Shown one piece after another: positions 1 through 6,524 of a DNA stretch of 12,818 nt. The stretch covers positions 1-12,818 of the forward strand of contig JAJDCV010000329.1 in the NCBI GenBank assembly GCA_029260675.1, written 5' to 3'. The notes under the pieces are model-generated. The model saw only the letters and a list, made by a program, of their open reading frames with translations, had not been told where the DNA came from and ran no database searches. A program made the translations under genes and the position numbers. How positions within the stretch are numbered: position 1 is the stretch's first letter; each line of letters begins with the position of its first letter. Source of the stretch: Phycisphaeraceae bacterium. GTDB taxonomy: Bacteria; Planctomycetota; Phycisphaerae; Phycisphaerales; Phycisphaeraceae.

Positions 1-54
1 ATGACCTGATCTCATAAACTCATCGGCAGACCGATTTAGTCAGGAGCCCGCTGT

Positions 55-1245
55 ATGATAGTTCTCGTGCTTAACTGTGGCAGTTCGTCGATCAAGTATC
101 AGCTCTTTGACATGCCGGAGCAGAAGGTGCTTTCCAAGGGCCTCGTGGAGCGGATAGGTGAGGTCGGGGCGGCTCTGGAGCATCAGTACGAAGACCAGAC
201 CCACCGACTTGAAGGTGAGATACTCAACCACGAGGAGGGTATTGCCCTGATCCTCGAGACCTTGATCTCACCCGAGAACGGCGTGCTCAAAAACATCAAC
301 GAGATCAAGGCCGTCGGTCACCGCGTGGTGCATGGGGGGGAAGCGTTCACCGGTTCGGTGGTCATCGACGAGAACGTAATTAGGTCGATCGAGGAGGTCG
401 CCGATCTTGCGCCTCTGCACAACCCGCCTAACCTCACCGGGATCCGGGCCGCCATGCACGAGCTCCCGGGGGTGCCTCAGATCGCTTGCTTCGACACGGC
501 TTTTCACACAACCATCCCGCAGGTCGCTTACATGTATGCCCTGCCTTACGAGCTGTATGAGAAGTTCGGCATCCGACGATACGGGTTCCACGGCACGAGC
601 CATCGGTGGGTCGCACGCCGTGCCGCGGAGATGCTCGGCAAGGGCAAATACGACATCAACTGCATCACCTGCCACCTGGGCAACGGCAGTTCTATCGCCG
701 CGGTCAAGGATGGCAAGAGCGTCGATACCTCGATGGGGCTGACCCCGCTTGAGGGCGTGGTCATGGGCACACGCAGCGGCGACATCGACCCGGCGATCTT
801 GTTCTACCTCGCCGACAAGGGTTACTCCATCGCCGATCTGAACAAGCTGTGCAACAAGCAGAGCGGGGTGCTGGGTCTATCGGGCAGCTCGAACGACATG
901 CGGACGCTCAGCGAGAAGGCAGAGGCCGGAGACGAACGCGCCCGGTTGGCGTTGGATGTTTTCTCGTACAGGATCAAGAAATACATCGGGACCTACACCG
1001 CGGTGCTCGGCAGGCTCGACGCGGTGGTCTTCACCGGGGGGATCGGGGAAAACGCCGCCGACATCCGTGCCGCGATCTGCGGTGACCTCGACCAGATCGG
1101 GATCGGATTGGATCCGGCGTTGAACGCTTCCGTGTCCGGGGAGGCGAAGATCAGCTCAGACAGCAGCCGCGTGGCGGTGCTGGTCATCCCGACCAATGAA
1201 GAGGCCGCGATCGCTGTCGACACTTACCAGATGAGTCAAGCCTGA
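55..1245 (+). CDS. ackA: Acetate kinase
   Basis: Cytoplasmic acetokinase-family enzyme that interconverts acetate plus ATP and acetyl phosphate plus ADP, giving ATP by substrate-level phosphorylation when run toward acetate. The 396-residue length is normal for the family. Visible motifs are NCGSSSIK at residues 7-14 (N7), HRVVHGGE at 89-96 (R90), FDTAFH at 146-151 (catalytic D147), RYGFHGTSH at 175-183 (H179), HLGNGSS at 207-213, GTRSGDIDP at 238-246 (catalytic R240), FTGGIGENA at 326-334 and the metal-site NEE at 381-383. These correspond to the known active-site residues, so the enzyme should be active. The ATG at 55 is chosen because AGGAG at 42-46 lies 8 bases upstream and the protein starts directly at the first beta strand. 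It heads a three-gene set; the usual partner phosphotransacetylase is not in the window and could lie upstream of base 1. Confidence 0.97.
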   Translation: MIVLVLNCGSSSIKYQLFDMPEQKVLSKGLVERIGEVGAALEHQYEDQTHRLEGEILNHEEGIALILETLISPENGVLKNINEIKAVGHRVVHGGEAFTGSVVIDENVIRSIEEVADLAPLHNPPNLTGIRAAMHELPGVPQIACFDTAFHTTIPQVAYMYALPYELYEKFGIRRYGFHGTSHRWVARRAAEMLGKGKYDINCITCHLGNGSSIAAVKDGKSVDTSMGLTPLEGVVMGTRSGDIDPAILFYLADKGYSIADLNKLCNKQSGVLGLSGSSNDMRTLSEKAEAGDERARLALDVFSYRIKKYIGTYTAVLGRLDAVVFTGGIGENAADIRAAICGDLDQIGIGLDPALNASVSGEAKISSDSSRVAVLVIPTNEEAAIAVDTYQMSQA

Positions 1246-1247
1246 TT

Positions 1248-1252
1248 GGAGG
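1248..1252 (+). promoter_or_regulatory. Shine-Dalgarno that fixes the start of the DUF4954-like gene
   Basis: GGAGG followed by 8 bases and then ATG at 1261. An in-frame TTG at 1246 would add five residues, but the Shine-Dalgarno sequence would then lie inside the coding region. The ATG is therefore the better start. The ribosome site lies only 2 bases after the ackA stop codon, which allows re-initiation by ribosomes leaving ackA. Confidence 0.8.
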
Positions 1253-1260
1253 TATTACCT

Positions 1261-3261
1261 ATGACTACCAGCAACACATATAAACCGCTGACGGATCAGC
1301 AGGTCGAGCAAATCAAGACACAGGGATGCCGTGCGGATGACTGGTCCGCCGTGACGGTCGCCGACGGGTTCGATCCCGGCCGCGTGCACGATGTTCATTT
1401 CGAGGGCAGTGTGAAGATCGGCTCACTCGCCGGGACCGTCACCAGCGCCTCGGGGCTGGATCGGCCGTGCGGGATAGAAGAAGCAACACTGATCAATTGC
1501 ACTCTCGGTGACGGCGTGCGGATCGCCAACGTCGGATCGCACATCGCGAATTATCGCGTAGGGGATGGCGCGTGCATCGAGGACGTCGGCGTGATCCAGA
1601 CCAACCCCAGCGCGACATTCGGCAACGGCACCGAAGTCGAGGTCCTCAACGAGGGCGGAGGCCGGGAGGTGTCGGTCTTCAACGCCATGTCCTCGCAGTT
1701 CGCGCATCTCTGGTGCATGCACCGCTACCGCCCGAAGTTCATCGATAAACTCGAAGCCTTCGCCAAGGCCCAGGCGGATAGCGCCCGGTCCGACACCGGC
1801 ACGATCGGCAGTGGGGCGAAAGTCTCGGCAGTAGGGCGGATCATCGACGTGAACATCGGTGACGCCGCCACCGTCTGGGGCGCGTCCGCGCTGGTGAACG
1901 GGACGATTCTTTCTACCGACGATGCACCCACACTCATCGGTGATGGCGTGCAGGCGCACGACTTCATCGTAGGCGAGGGTACGAAGGTCACCCAGGGGGC
2001 GATCGTCGCCAAGTCGTTTGTCGGACAGGGATGCCAGGTCGGCAAGCAGTTCTCGGCCGAGGGGTCGCTGTTCTTCGCCAACTGCGAGGCGTTCCACGGC
2101 GAGGCGTGCAGCATCTTCGCCGGTCCCTACACCGTGACCCACCACAAGTCCACGCTCCTGATCGCCGGGCTCTTCAGCTTCTACAACGCCGGCAGCGGGA
2201 CGAACCAGTCCAACCATATGTACAAGCTCGGCCCGGTCCACGAAGGCAAACTCGAGCGCGGCTGCAAGACCGGCAGCTTCAGCTACATGATGTGGCCCTG
2301 CCGGGTCGGGCCGTTCTCCGTAGTGCTGGGCAAACACACGCGCACGTTCGACTTGTCTGACCTGCCGTTCAGCCACATCGAGGCCGCGCACGACGGGCGG
2401 TGCATGGTCGTCCCGGGCCTGAACCTCTCGACCGTCGGCACGATCCGCGACGGCGCGAAGTGGCCGACCCGTGACCGCCGAATGGGACAACTCAAGCGGG
2501 ACCGTATCTCGTTCGATGTGTTCAGCCCCATGGTCGTCGGTCGGATGATCAACGGCCACGACCGGATCAAGGAACTGATAGCCAACACCGACAAGTCGGT
2601 CGACACCGTCACGATCGAGGGCGCCCAGGTCAAGCGCGTCCTGCTCCGCGGCGGGGTGAAGTACTACCGCTCGGGGATCTACACCTACCTGCTAGAGAAG
2701 GTCGTCTCACGGATCGAGCGTGCGGTCGAGCAGGGCGTCTCATTGGACAAGGCCCTGGCCGACACGCCGGGCTCGGCCTATAGTGAGAAGTGGGTCGACA
2801 TCGGTGGGCAGATGATGCCTGCCAAGCGGTTGGAAGATCTCTATGCCGATGTCGAGTCCGACAAGATCGCCGACGTCGCCGCGTTCGAGGAGGCGCTGGA
2901 TACGATCCACGTCGCCTACGCAGACGACGAGTGGGCCTGGGTCCGCCAGGCCTACAAGAAAGTATTCGAGGCCGACCTGGATGCTTTCAAAGCAGAGGAC
3001 GCGGTGAAGATCGCCGACCAGTTGCTGACCGATCAGAGCAAGTTCCTGAAGCTGATCCTGATCGACGCCGGCAAGGAATTCGATACGGTCACACAGGTTG
3101 GGTTTGGTCAGGACGGGTCAGCCGACGATGTCGCCGCCGACTTTAAGGCCGTCCGCGGCGAGTACGACACCAACAAGTTTGTCAAGCAGATGAAGCAGGC
3201 CGTCGAGGACCTGAACACCCGGATCGAGAAACTCAAGCAGGCCCTGGCCGTCTGCGCATAA
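1261..3261 (+). CDS. DUF4954-like left-handed beta-helix (hexapeptide repeat) protein
   Basis: A 666-residue cytoplasmic protein of unknown function. After a short N-terminal segment with GCRADDWS (22-29), residues about 45-290 are rich in turns of the form hydrophobic-G-x-G-x-x-hydrophobic (examples near 82-88, 100-106, 183-189, 198-204, 226-232, 237-243), typical of the left-handed beta helix found in LpxA-type acyltransferases and sugar nucleotidyltransferases. A dense Gly/Asn/His block at 310-350 (NQSNHMYKLGP, then KTGSFSYMMWPCRVGPF) resembles what I recall as the conserved core of DUF4954, a family seen in Bacteroidetes, spirochaetes and planctomycetes. The last 200 residues look alpha-helical, ending in a charged, possibly coiled-coil helix (636-662). 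There is no signal peptide or membrane segment. It sits between ackA (15-base gap) and an acyl carrier protein gene (21-base gap), so an acyl or acetyl transfer role is attractive but unproven. Confidence 0.8.
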   Translation: MTTSNTYKPLTDQQVEQIKTQGCRADDWSAVTVADGFDPGRVHDVHFEGSVKIGSLAGTVTSASGLDRPCGIEEATLINCTLGDGVRIANVGSHIANYRVGDGACIEDVGVIQTNPSATFGNGTEVEVLNEGGGREVSVFNAMSSQFAHLWCMHRYRPKFIDKLEAFAKAQADSARSDTGTIGSGAKVSAVGRIIDVNIGDAATVWGASALVNGTILSTDDAPTLIGDGVQAHDFIVGEGTKVTQGAIVAKSFVGQGCQVGKQFSAEGSLFFANCEAFHGEACSIFAGPYTVTHHKSTLLIAGLFSFYNAGSGTNQSNHMYKLGPVHEGKLERGCKTGSFSYMMWPCRVGPFSVVLGKHTRTFDLSDLPFSHIEAAHDGRCMVVPGLNLSTVGTIRDGAKWPTRDRRMGQLKRDRISFDVFSPMVVGRMINGHDRIKELIANTDKSVDTVTIEGAQVKRVLLRGGVKYYRSGIYTYLLEKVVSRIERAVEQGVSLDKALADTPGSAYSEKWVDIGGQMMPAKRLEDLYADVESDKIADVAAFEEALDTIHVAYADDEWAWVRQAYKKVFEADLDAFKAEDAVKIADQLLTDQSKFLKLILIDAGKEFDTVTQVGFGQDGSADDVAADFKAVRGEYDTNKFVKQMKQAVEDLNTRIEKLKQALAVCA

Positions 3262-3282
3262 TCAAATAGGAGACAGGCAACG

Positions 3283-3516
3283 ATGTCAGATACCATAGAG
3301 CGAGTCAAAAAGGTTGTGGCCGAGACACTCAAGATTGAAACGTCCATGATCAAGGACGAATCGCGTTTCGTCGAGGACCTGGGCGCCGAGTCGATCCAGA
3401 GCGTCGAGCTGGTCGCGGCCTTCGAGGAGGAGTTCGACATCGAGATGGACGAGCAGGGCGCGCTGGGCGTCAAAGACGTGGGCACGGCGGTAACGTTTAT
3501 TGAGAAGCACCTGTAG
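3283..3516 (+). CDS. Acyl carrier protein
   Basis: A 77-residue, acidic, four-helix carrier protein. The phosphopantetheine attachment serine is S37 in the segment LGAESIQSVEL, where most fatty-acid-synthesis carriers have Asp-Ser-Leu; here the motif is Glu-Ser-Ile. Other family features are present: an N-terminal helix (IERVKKVVAETL), the VEDLGA turn before the serine, and the acidic recognition helix with EEEFDIEMDE (48-57). The start is supported by AGGAGA at 3268-3273. It is the last gene of the ackA/DUF4954-like set, not flanked by fabD, fabG or fabF, so it is more likely a specialised carrier for a neighbouring acyl-transfer step than the housekeeping AcpP, though the latter cannot be excluded from this window alone. 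Confidence 0.93.
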   Translation: MSDTIERVKKVVAETLKIETSMIKDESRFVEDLGAESIQSVELVAAFEEEFDIEMDEQGALGVKDVGTAVTFIEKHL

Positions 3517-3552
3517 AAATAAGTCTTATCCGTGACCAGAGCGGATCGTCTT

Positions 3553-3587
3553 CCCCTCAGCCCCCGGCTTTGCCGGGGGCTGTGGGG
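3553..3587 (+). terminator. Strong GC-rich hairpin after the acp gene
   Basis: AGCCCCCGGC, TTT loop, GCCGGGGGCT (3559-3581) form a perfect 10-bp stem. It extends by one C-G pair (3558/3582) and, after a T-T mismatch, four more C-G pairs (3553-3556 with 3584-3587). It begins 36 bases after the acp stop and about 110 bases before the next gene. There is no T tract on either side, so it is not a classic Rho-independent terminator; it may be a tail-less terminator, an mRNA 3' stabiliser, or one copy of a dispersed GC-rich repeat. Confidence 0.5.
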
Positions 3588-3697
3588 GGCGGCGTTGGGC
3601 TGGGGTATCCATGTCGAGTTCACACGGCGTTGGGTGTGTGTCGCGTGTGCCCGACTTGACCGCCGCGACGTTTGCGTAGACGGTGTAGCCACACGTT

Positions 3698-4792
3698 ATG
3701 CCCTACCCGCAGATCGATGCCAACCAGATCCGTGTCCTGCCGCTTGACCAGCGCAAGAGCTATATCCAGATCGAACAGGCCGCGATCGATCCATCGGCCC
3801 CAGCGCCCGATCCCGGTGCGATGGGTGGGCAGATCGACCGCCTGGCCCAACGCATCACCGAGGCCCGGGGGAGCGGCGCATCGGTCATGCTGGTTTACGG
3901 GGCCCACGTCATCAAGAACGGCTGCGGCCCGTTAGTTAATGCGCTGATCGACGCGGGGCACATCACACACCTGGCGACGCAGGGCGCGGGGATCATCCAC
4001 GACTGGGAGTTCGCATACCTGGGCCGATCCAGCGAGTCGGTGCGTGACAACACACCCGATGGGCGGTTTGGGACCTGGGACGAGACCGGGCGCTGGCTGA
4101 GTCTGGCGGCGCTGGCCGGCGCGGCGGAAGGCATGGGCTGGGGCGAAGCGGTGGGGCGGCTGGTCTGTGAAGAGGGCTTGACCCTGCCGGACCCGGACGA
4201 GTTAACCAATCAGATCAGCGACGATCCGGCAAGCGACTTAACCGGCGCTCGGGCCGACCTGCTCAATACGATGCGCCGTTTCGATCTGAAACCGGGCCGG
4301 CACGAGGTCGCGCATCCGTATAAGCAATACAGTGTTCTGGACGCGTCCTGCCGCAATCGTGTGCCGTTGACGGTGCATCCCGGGATCGGGTACGACATCA
4401 TCACCAACCACCCGATGTTCCACGGCGGGGCGATCGGACGGGCCAGCGCGACCGACACCCGCATCTTTACGCAAGGCGTGAAGAACCTAAGCGGCGGGGT
4501 CTACCTCACCGTCGGGTCGGCTATCATGAGCCCGCAGGTGTTCGAGAAGGCCCTGAGCGTGGCGAATAATCTGCTTTTGCCGGAGGGTAAGCGGGTTCAG
4601 CGTCACCACATGGCGGTGGTCGATTTGCAGGATGGGGGCGGCTGGGACTGGTCCCGCGGCGAGCCACCCAAGGACAGCCCGGCGTACTACCTGCGGTTCT
4701 GCAAGACGTTTGCCCGCATGGGCGGGACGCTAGACTATATTTGTGGCGACAACCGAGCCGTGTTGGCGAACCTTGTCCAACGGTTGCGCTGA
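3698..4792 (+). CDS. Uncharacterised protein with deoxyhypusine synthase-like segments
   Basis: A 364-residue soluble protein that I do not recognise with certainty. Three segments line up by eye with deoxyhypusine synthase: VMLVYGAHVIKNGCGPLV through LATQGAGIIHDWE (63-104) with its first Rossmann-like strand, glycine turn and acidic residue; the segment 208-240, where a strand after SVLDAS leads into PGIGYD; and SGGVYLTVGSAI (265-276), which falls where the synthase has GGGVVK. The lysine that forms the enzyme-butylamine intermediate is not evident, and bacteria generally lack eIF5A, so it is unlikely to make deoxyhypusine; it may bind NAD(P) and a phosphorylated or amine substrate. The ATG at 3698 is fixed upstream by an in-frame TAG at 3686, although no clear Shine-Dalgarno sequence is seen. 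It lies 35 bases before gmhA, which suggests a shared role in sugar metabolism. Confidence 0.6.
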   Translation: MPYPQIDANQIRVLPLDQRKSYIQIEQAAIDPSAPAPDPGAMGGQIDRLAQRITEARGSGASVMLVYGAHVIKNGCGPLVNALIDAGHITHLATQGAGIIHDWEFAYLGRSSESVRDNTPDGRFGTWDETGRWLSLAALAGAAEGMGWGEAVGRLVCEEGLTLPDPDELTNQISDDPASDLTGARADLLNTMRRFDLKPGRHEVAHPYKQYSVLDASCRNRVPLTVHPGIGYDIITNHPMFHGGAIGRASATDTRIFTQGVKNLSGGVYLTVGSAIMSPQVFEKALSVANNLLLPEGKRVQRHHMAVVDLQDGGGWDWSRGEPPKDSPAYYLRFCKTFARMGGTLDYICGDNRAVLANLVQRLR

Positions 4793-4827
4793 ATGAAACC
4801 GCGGGCCCCATGCCACCGTGATTTTAG

Positions 4828-5421
4828 ATGAGTAGACCCATGCCGACTGACAAAGCCGACGACATCCTCAACGCGAACATCTCCGACGCGTCCCGGGTAT
4901 TCAGCAACCTAAGCGCACATGGGCCGGCGCTCGCTCGTGCCGCGAAACTCCTGACCGACTGCCTGCTGGGCGGGCACAAGCTGTTGGCCTGCGGCAACGG
5001 CGGGAGCTCGGCGGACGCTTCACACATCGTCGCCGAGATCGTCGGCCGGTTCGTCGATGAGCGCAGGGGCTACCCGGCGATCGCGTTGAACGATCCCACG
5101 GGTGTCCTCACCGCGGTCGGCAACGACTACGGGTTCGACCACGTCTTCGCACGCCAGGTCGAGGCGTTCGGAAAGCGCGGAGACGTGCTGCTGGTGATTA
5201 CGACCAGCGGCAACTCGGCGAATATCATCCAGGCGATAGAAGCGGCCGATAAACTCGGACTCGCAACGATCGCGTTGCTCGGGAAGGATGGCGGTAAGGC
5301 TCGCGGTATGGCGACCGTCGAGATGGTCGTGGATGAAACGGTCACCGCACGGGTCCAGGAGGCCCACCAACTGCTCTACCACAGCCTCTGTCAGGCGGTC
5401 GATCATGCGTTATGCGGATAG
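4828..5421 (+). CDS. gmhA: Sedoheptulose-7-phosphate isomerase (phosphoheptose isomerase), SIS domain
   Basis: Cytoplasmic isomerase converting sedoheptulose 7-phosphate to glycero-manno-heptose 7-phosphate, the first step of the ADP-heptose pathway that feeds lipopolysaccharide core or other heptosylated glycans. The 197 residues form one SIS domain. GNGGSSADASH (56-66) is the phosphosugar loop, NDYGFDHVFARQ (99-110) is characteristic of GmhA rather than other SIS proteins, and TTSGNSANI (125-133) is the second phosphate-binding loop. The zinc ligands of the E. coli enzyme match H66, E70, Q177 and H185 by spacing. ATG 4828 is the longest start; an in-frame ATG at 4840 (residue 5) is an equally possible start because neither has a good Shine-Dalgarno sequence. 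No hldE or gmhB homologue is present in the window. It probably shares a transcript with the gene before it. Confidence 0.93.
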   Translation: MSRPMPTDKADDILNANISDASRVFSNLSAHGPALARAAKLLTDCLLGGHKLLACGNGGSSADASHIVAEIVGRFVDERRGYPAIALNDPTGVLTAVGNDYGFDHVFARQVEAFGKRGDVLLVITTSGNSANIIQAIEAADKLGLATIALLGKDGGKARGMATVEMVVDETVTARVQEAHQLLYHSLCQAVDHALCG

Positions 5422-5513
5422 CGCGGGCCGGATATTTATCGATAACATCAAACCGGACGTAATCTTTTCGGTCCCACACCGTCGATATCAGTAGTAGCAA
5501 GGCCGATCCCGCT

Positions 5514-5522
5514 TGGTATAAT
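5514..5522 (+). promoter_or_regulatory. Extended -10 promoter for the H-X9-DG gene
   Basis: The bases read TG-G-TATAAT, a perfect -10 hexamer with the TGn extension, in an otherwise non-coding 148-base gap. No good -35 box is found 16-18 bases upstream (GTAGCA at 5494-5499 matches only half of TTGACA), which is typical for extended -10 promoters. The predicted transcript would start near 5529, about 40 bases before the ATG at 5570. A CACGTG palindrome lies at 5526-5531, right at the predicted start site. Confidence 0.55.
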
Positions 5523-5569
5523 GCCCACGTGCATCCAGGGGCTACCAGAATCCGCACTCCGGTCTGGAT

Positions 5570-6271
5570 ATGTTTATGAAGTTAATCCACGGGCACATAG
5601 CAGGCCGGGGGGTCAAGGACCGTGACGGGTTTTCGGTGATCGAATTGCTCGTGATCATCGTCGTGCTGGCAGTGATCGCGGCCCTGCTGATGCCTTCGTT
5701 TACAAAAGTCCGTTCGGCGTCCCGCCAGATCGGGTGTTCGATCCAACTCAAGCGCATCGACGACGGCTTATCCAAGCACGCCGAGGATTTCGACAACCGC
5801 TACGTGATCGCCGGTGGGTTCGTGGCTTGGGAGCAGGTCGACCCCATGACCCGCAAGCCGTCATGGATGCAGCAGGTCACGCCTTACGTATCAAGCGTAG
5901 AGGTATTCGCGGGCTGCAACGCGTACCCCATGCCCAGCGAGTTCCACTATTTCCTCGGTGCGAGGGCCGCCTACATCGACGCGGGTCAGCAATTTGCCGC
6001 GGTCGATCGGCAGAGGGTCCGTTTCCCCTCCGCTTTTGTCGTCACAGGCGACAACAACTTCAACCGATTCGATGGGCTTAGGGCCACACCGGACGCCGAC
6101 AAAGACGATTACACCTTCATGACCCAGGTCTTCTCGCAGGATGACACCCACTGGACGCCCCAGCACGACGGGATGCTCAACACCGCGTTCGCCGACGGCC
6201 ATGTCGCGATCTTCGATAAGTTCGATGAAGACCGCATAACCTACCGGTACGAGTCGATGTCGTCGTACTAA
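5570..6271 (+). CDS. Prepilin-type N-terminal cleavage/methylation protein with C-terminal H-X9-DG motif
   Basis: A 233-residue type IV pilin-like or type II pseudopilin-like protein. A 20-residue basic leader ends in glycine (G20) followed by FSVIE, so the prepilin peptidase should cut between G20 and F21, leaving Phe at +1 and Glu at +5 (E25). The next 20 residues are a hydrophobic helix that would anchor it in the inner membrane before assembly. Near the C terminus, H199 is followed by exactly nine residues and then D209-G210, with a further histidine (ADGHVAIF), the signature of the H-X9-DG family abundant in planctomycetes. Two cysteines (C56, C116) could form a disulfide after export. 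The ATG at 5570 has no obvious Shine-Dalgarno sequence and ATG 5576 is an alternative. It is transcribed separately from, but directly before, a pilus-type motor operon that may export it; its substrate role is unknown. Confidence 0.88.
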   Translation: MFMKLIHGHIAGRGVKDRDGFSVIELLVIIVVLAVIAALLMPSFTKVRSASRQIGCSIQLKRIDDGLSKHAEDFDNRYVIAGGFVAWEQVDPMTRKPSWMQQVTPYVSSVEVFAGCNAYPMPSEFHYFLGARAAYIDAGQQFAAVDRQRVRFPSAFVVTGDNNFNRFDGLRATPDADKDDYTFMTQVFSQDDTHWTPQHDGMLNTAFADGHVAIFDKFDEDRITYRYESMSSY

Positions 6272-6305
6272 GCCGTATCCTATAACAGCTAATCATTTCC
6301 ACGCA

Positions 6306-6321
6306 CCGGTTTATGTACCGG
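6306..6321 (+). terminator. Small hairpin after the H-X9-DG gene, possible weak terminator
   Basis: CCGGT, a six-base loop TTATGT, then ACCGG form a perfect 5-bp stem starting 35 bases after the stop codon. The sequence after it is T-rich (GCTTGCTTGTTATCTT) but not an uninterrupted T run. This is the best candidate for a transcript end for the upstream gene, though the stem is short. Confidence 0.3.
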
Positions 6322-6417
6322 CAGCTTGCTTGTTATCTTGAAGTTATTGGAACGCTCCTCACGGCGTCTGCTGTTGTGTAGTCCCCCGATTCATTCACGG
6401 TTTATATCCGCACCCCA

Positions 6418-6442
6418 CCACGTCTTTGCCCGATAGACGTGG
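6418..6442 (+). promoter_or_regulatory. 8-bp inverted repeat, candidate operator or activator site
   Basis: CCACGTCT and AGACGTGG form a perfect 8-bp dyad separated by nine bases, so equivalent half-site positions lie 17 bases apart. Its centre is about 106 bases before the start site predicted from the sigma-54-like element downstream, within the range used by enhancer-binding activators. It could instead act as an RNA hairpin, as the T-containing GCTTTGTC that follows might suggest. Confidence 0.4.
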
Positions 6443-6509
6443 GCTTTGTCACGGGATCGATGCGATAAAACAACCTAGACTTAAGGTCGCCACGGCAAGG
6501 TGCGGGTTA

Positions 6510-6524
6510 TGGGACGCGCGTTGC
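6510..6524 (+). promoter_or_regulatory. Sigma-54-like -24/-12 promoter for the kinase/pilus operon
   Basis: The bases read TGGGAC, five bases, TTGC. Against the sigma-54 consensus TGGCAC-N5-TTGC there is one mismatch (G for C in the first block), and the essential GG and GC dinucleotides have the correct spacing. Transcription would begin near 6536, leaving a leader of about 80 bases before the ATG at 6618. Sigma-54 control of pilus genes with a sensor kinase is well known in other bacteria. A single match of this kind in GC-rich DNA could be chance. Confidence 0.4.

Noticed and set aside
22..35. ATCGG-CAGA-CCGAT hairpin before ackA
   Set aside because: A 5-bp stem with a four-base loop in a 54-base stretch cut by the window edge; not enough to call a terminator of an upstream gene.
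1423..2559. Long minus-strand open frame of 378 codons opposite the DUF4954-like gene
   Set aside because: It lies wholly inside a well-supported + strand gene, its product is low-complexity Arg/Asp/Ala/Val-rich, and it has no recognisable domain; such antisense frames are common in GC-rich coding DNA.
3532..3747. Possible 71-codon gene after acp
   Set aside because: It runs through the GC hairpin and into the next gene in another frame, has no clear ribosome site, and its Arg/Cys-rich product resembles no family I know.
3698..4792. Calling this gene a true deoxyhypusine synthase
   Set aside because: The active-site lysine motif is missing, eIF5A is not expected in bacteria, and the similarity was judged by eye over three segments only.
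6446..6474. TTGTCA as a sigma-70 -35 box for the kinase operon
   Set aside because: It matches five of six consensus bases, but no acceptable -10 hexamer lies 16-18 bases downstream.
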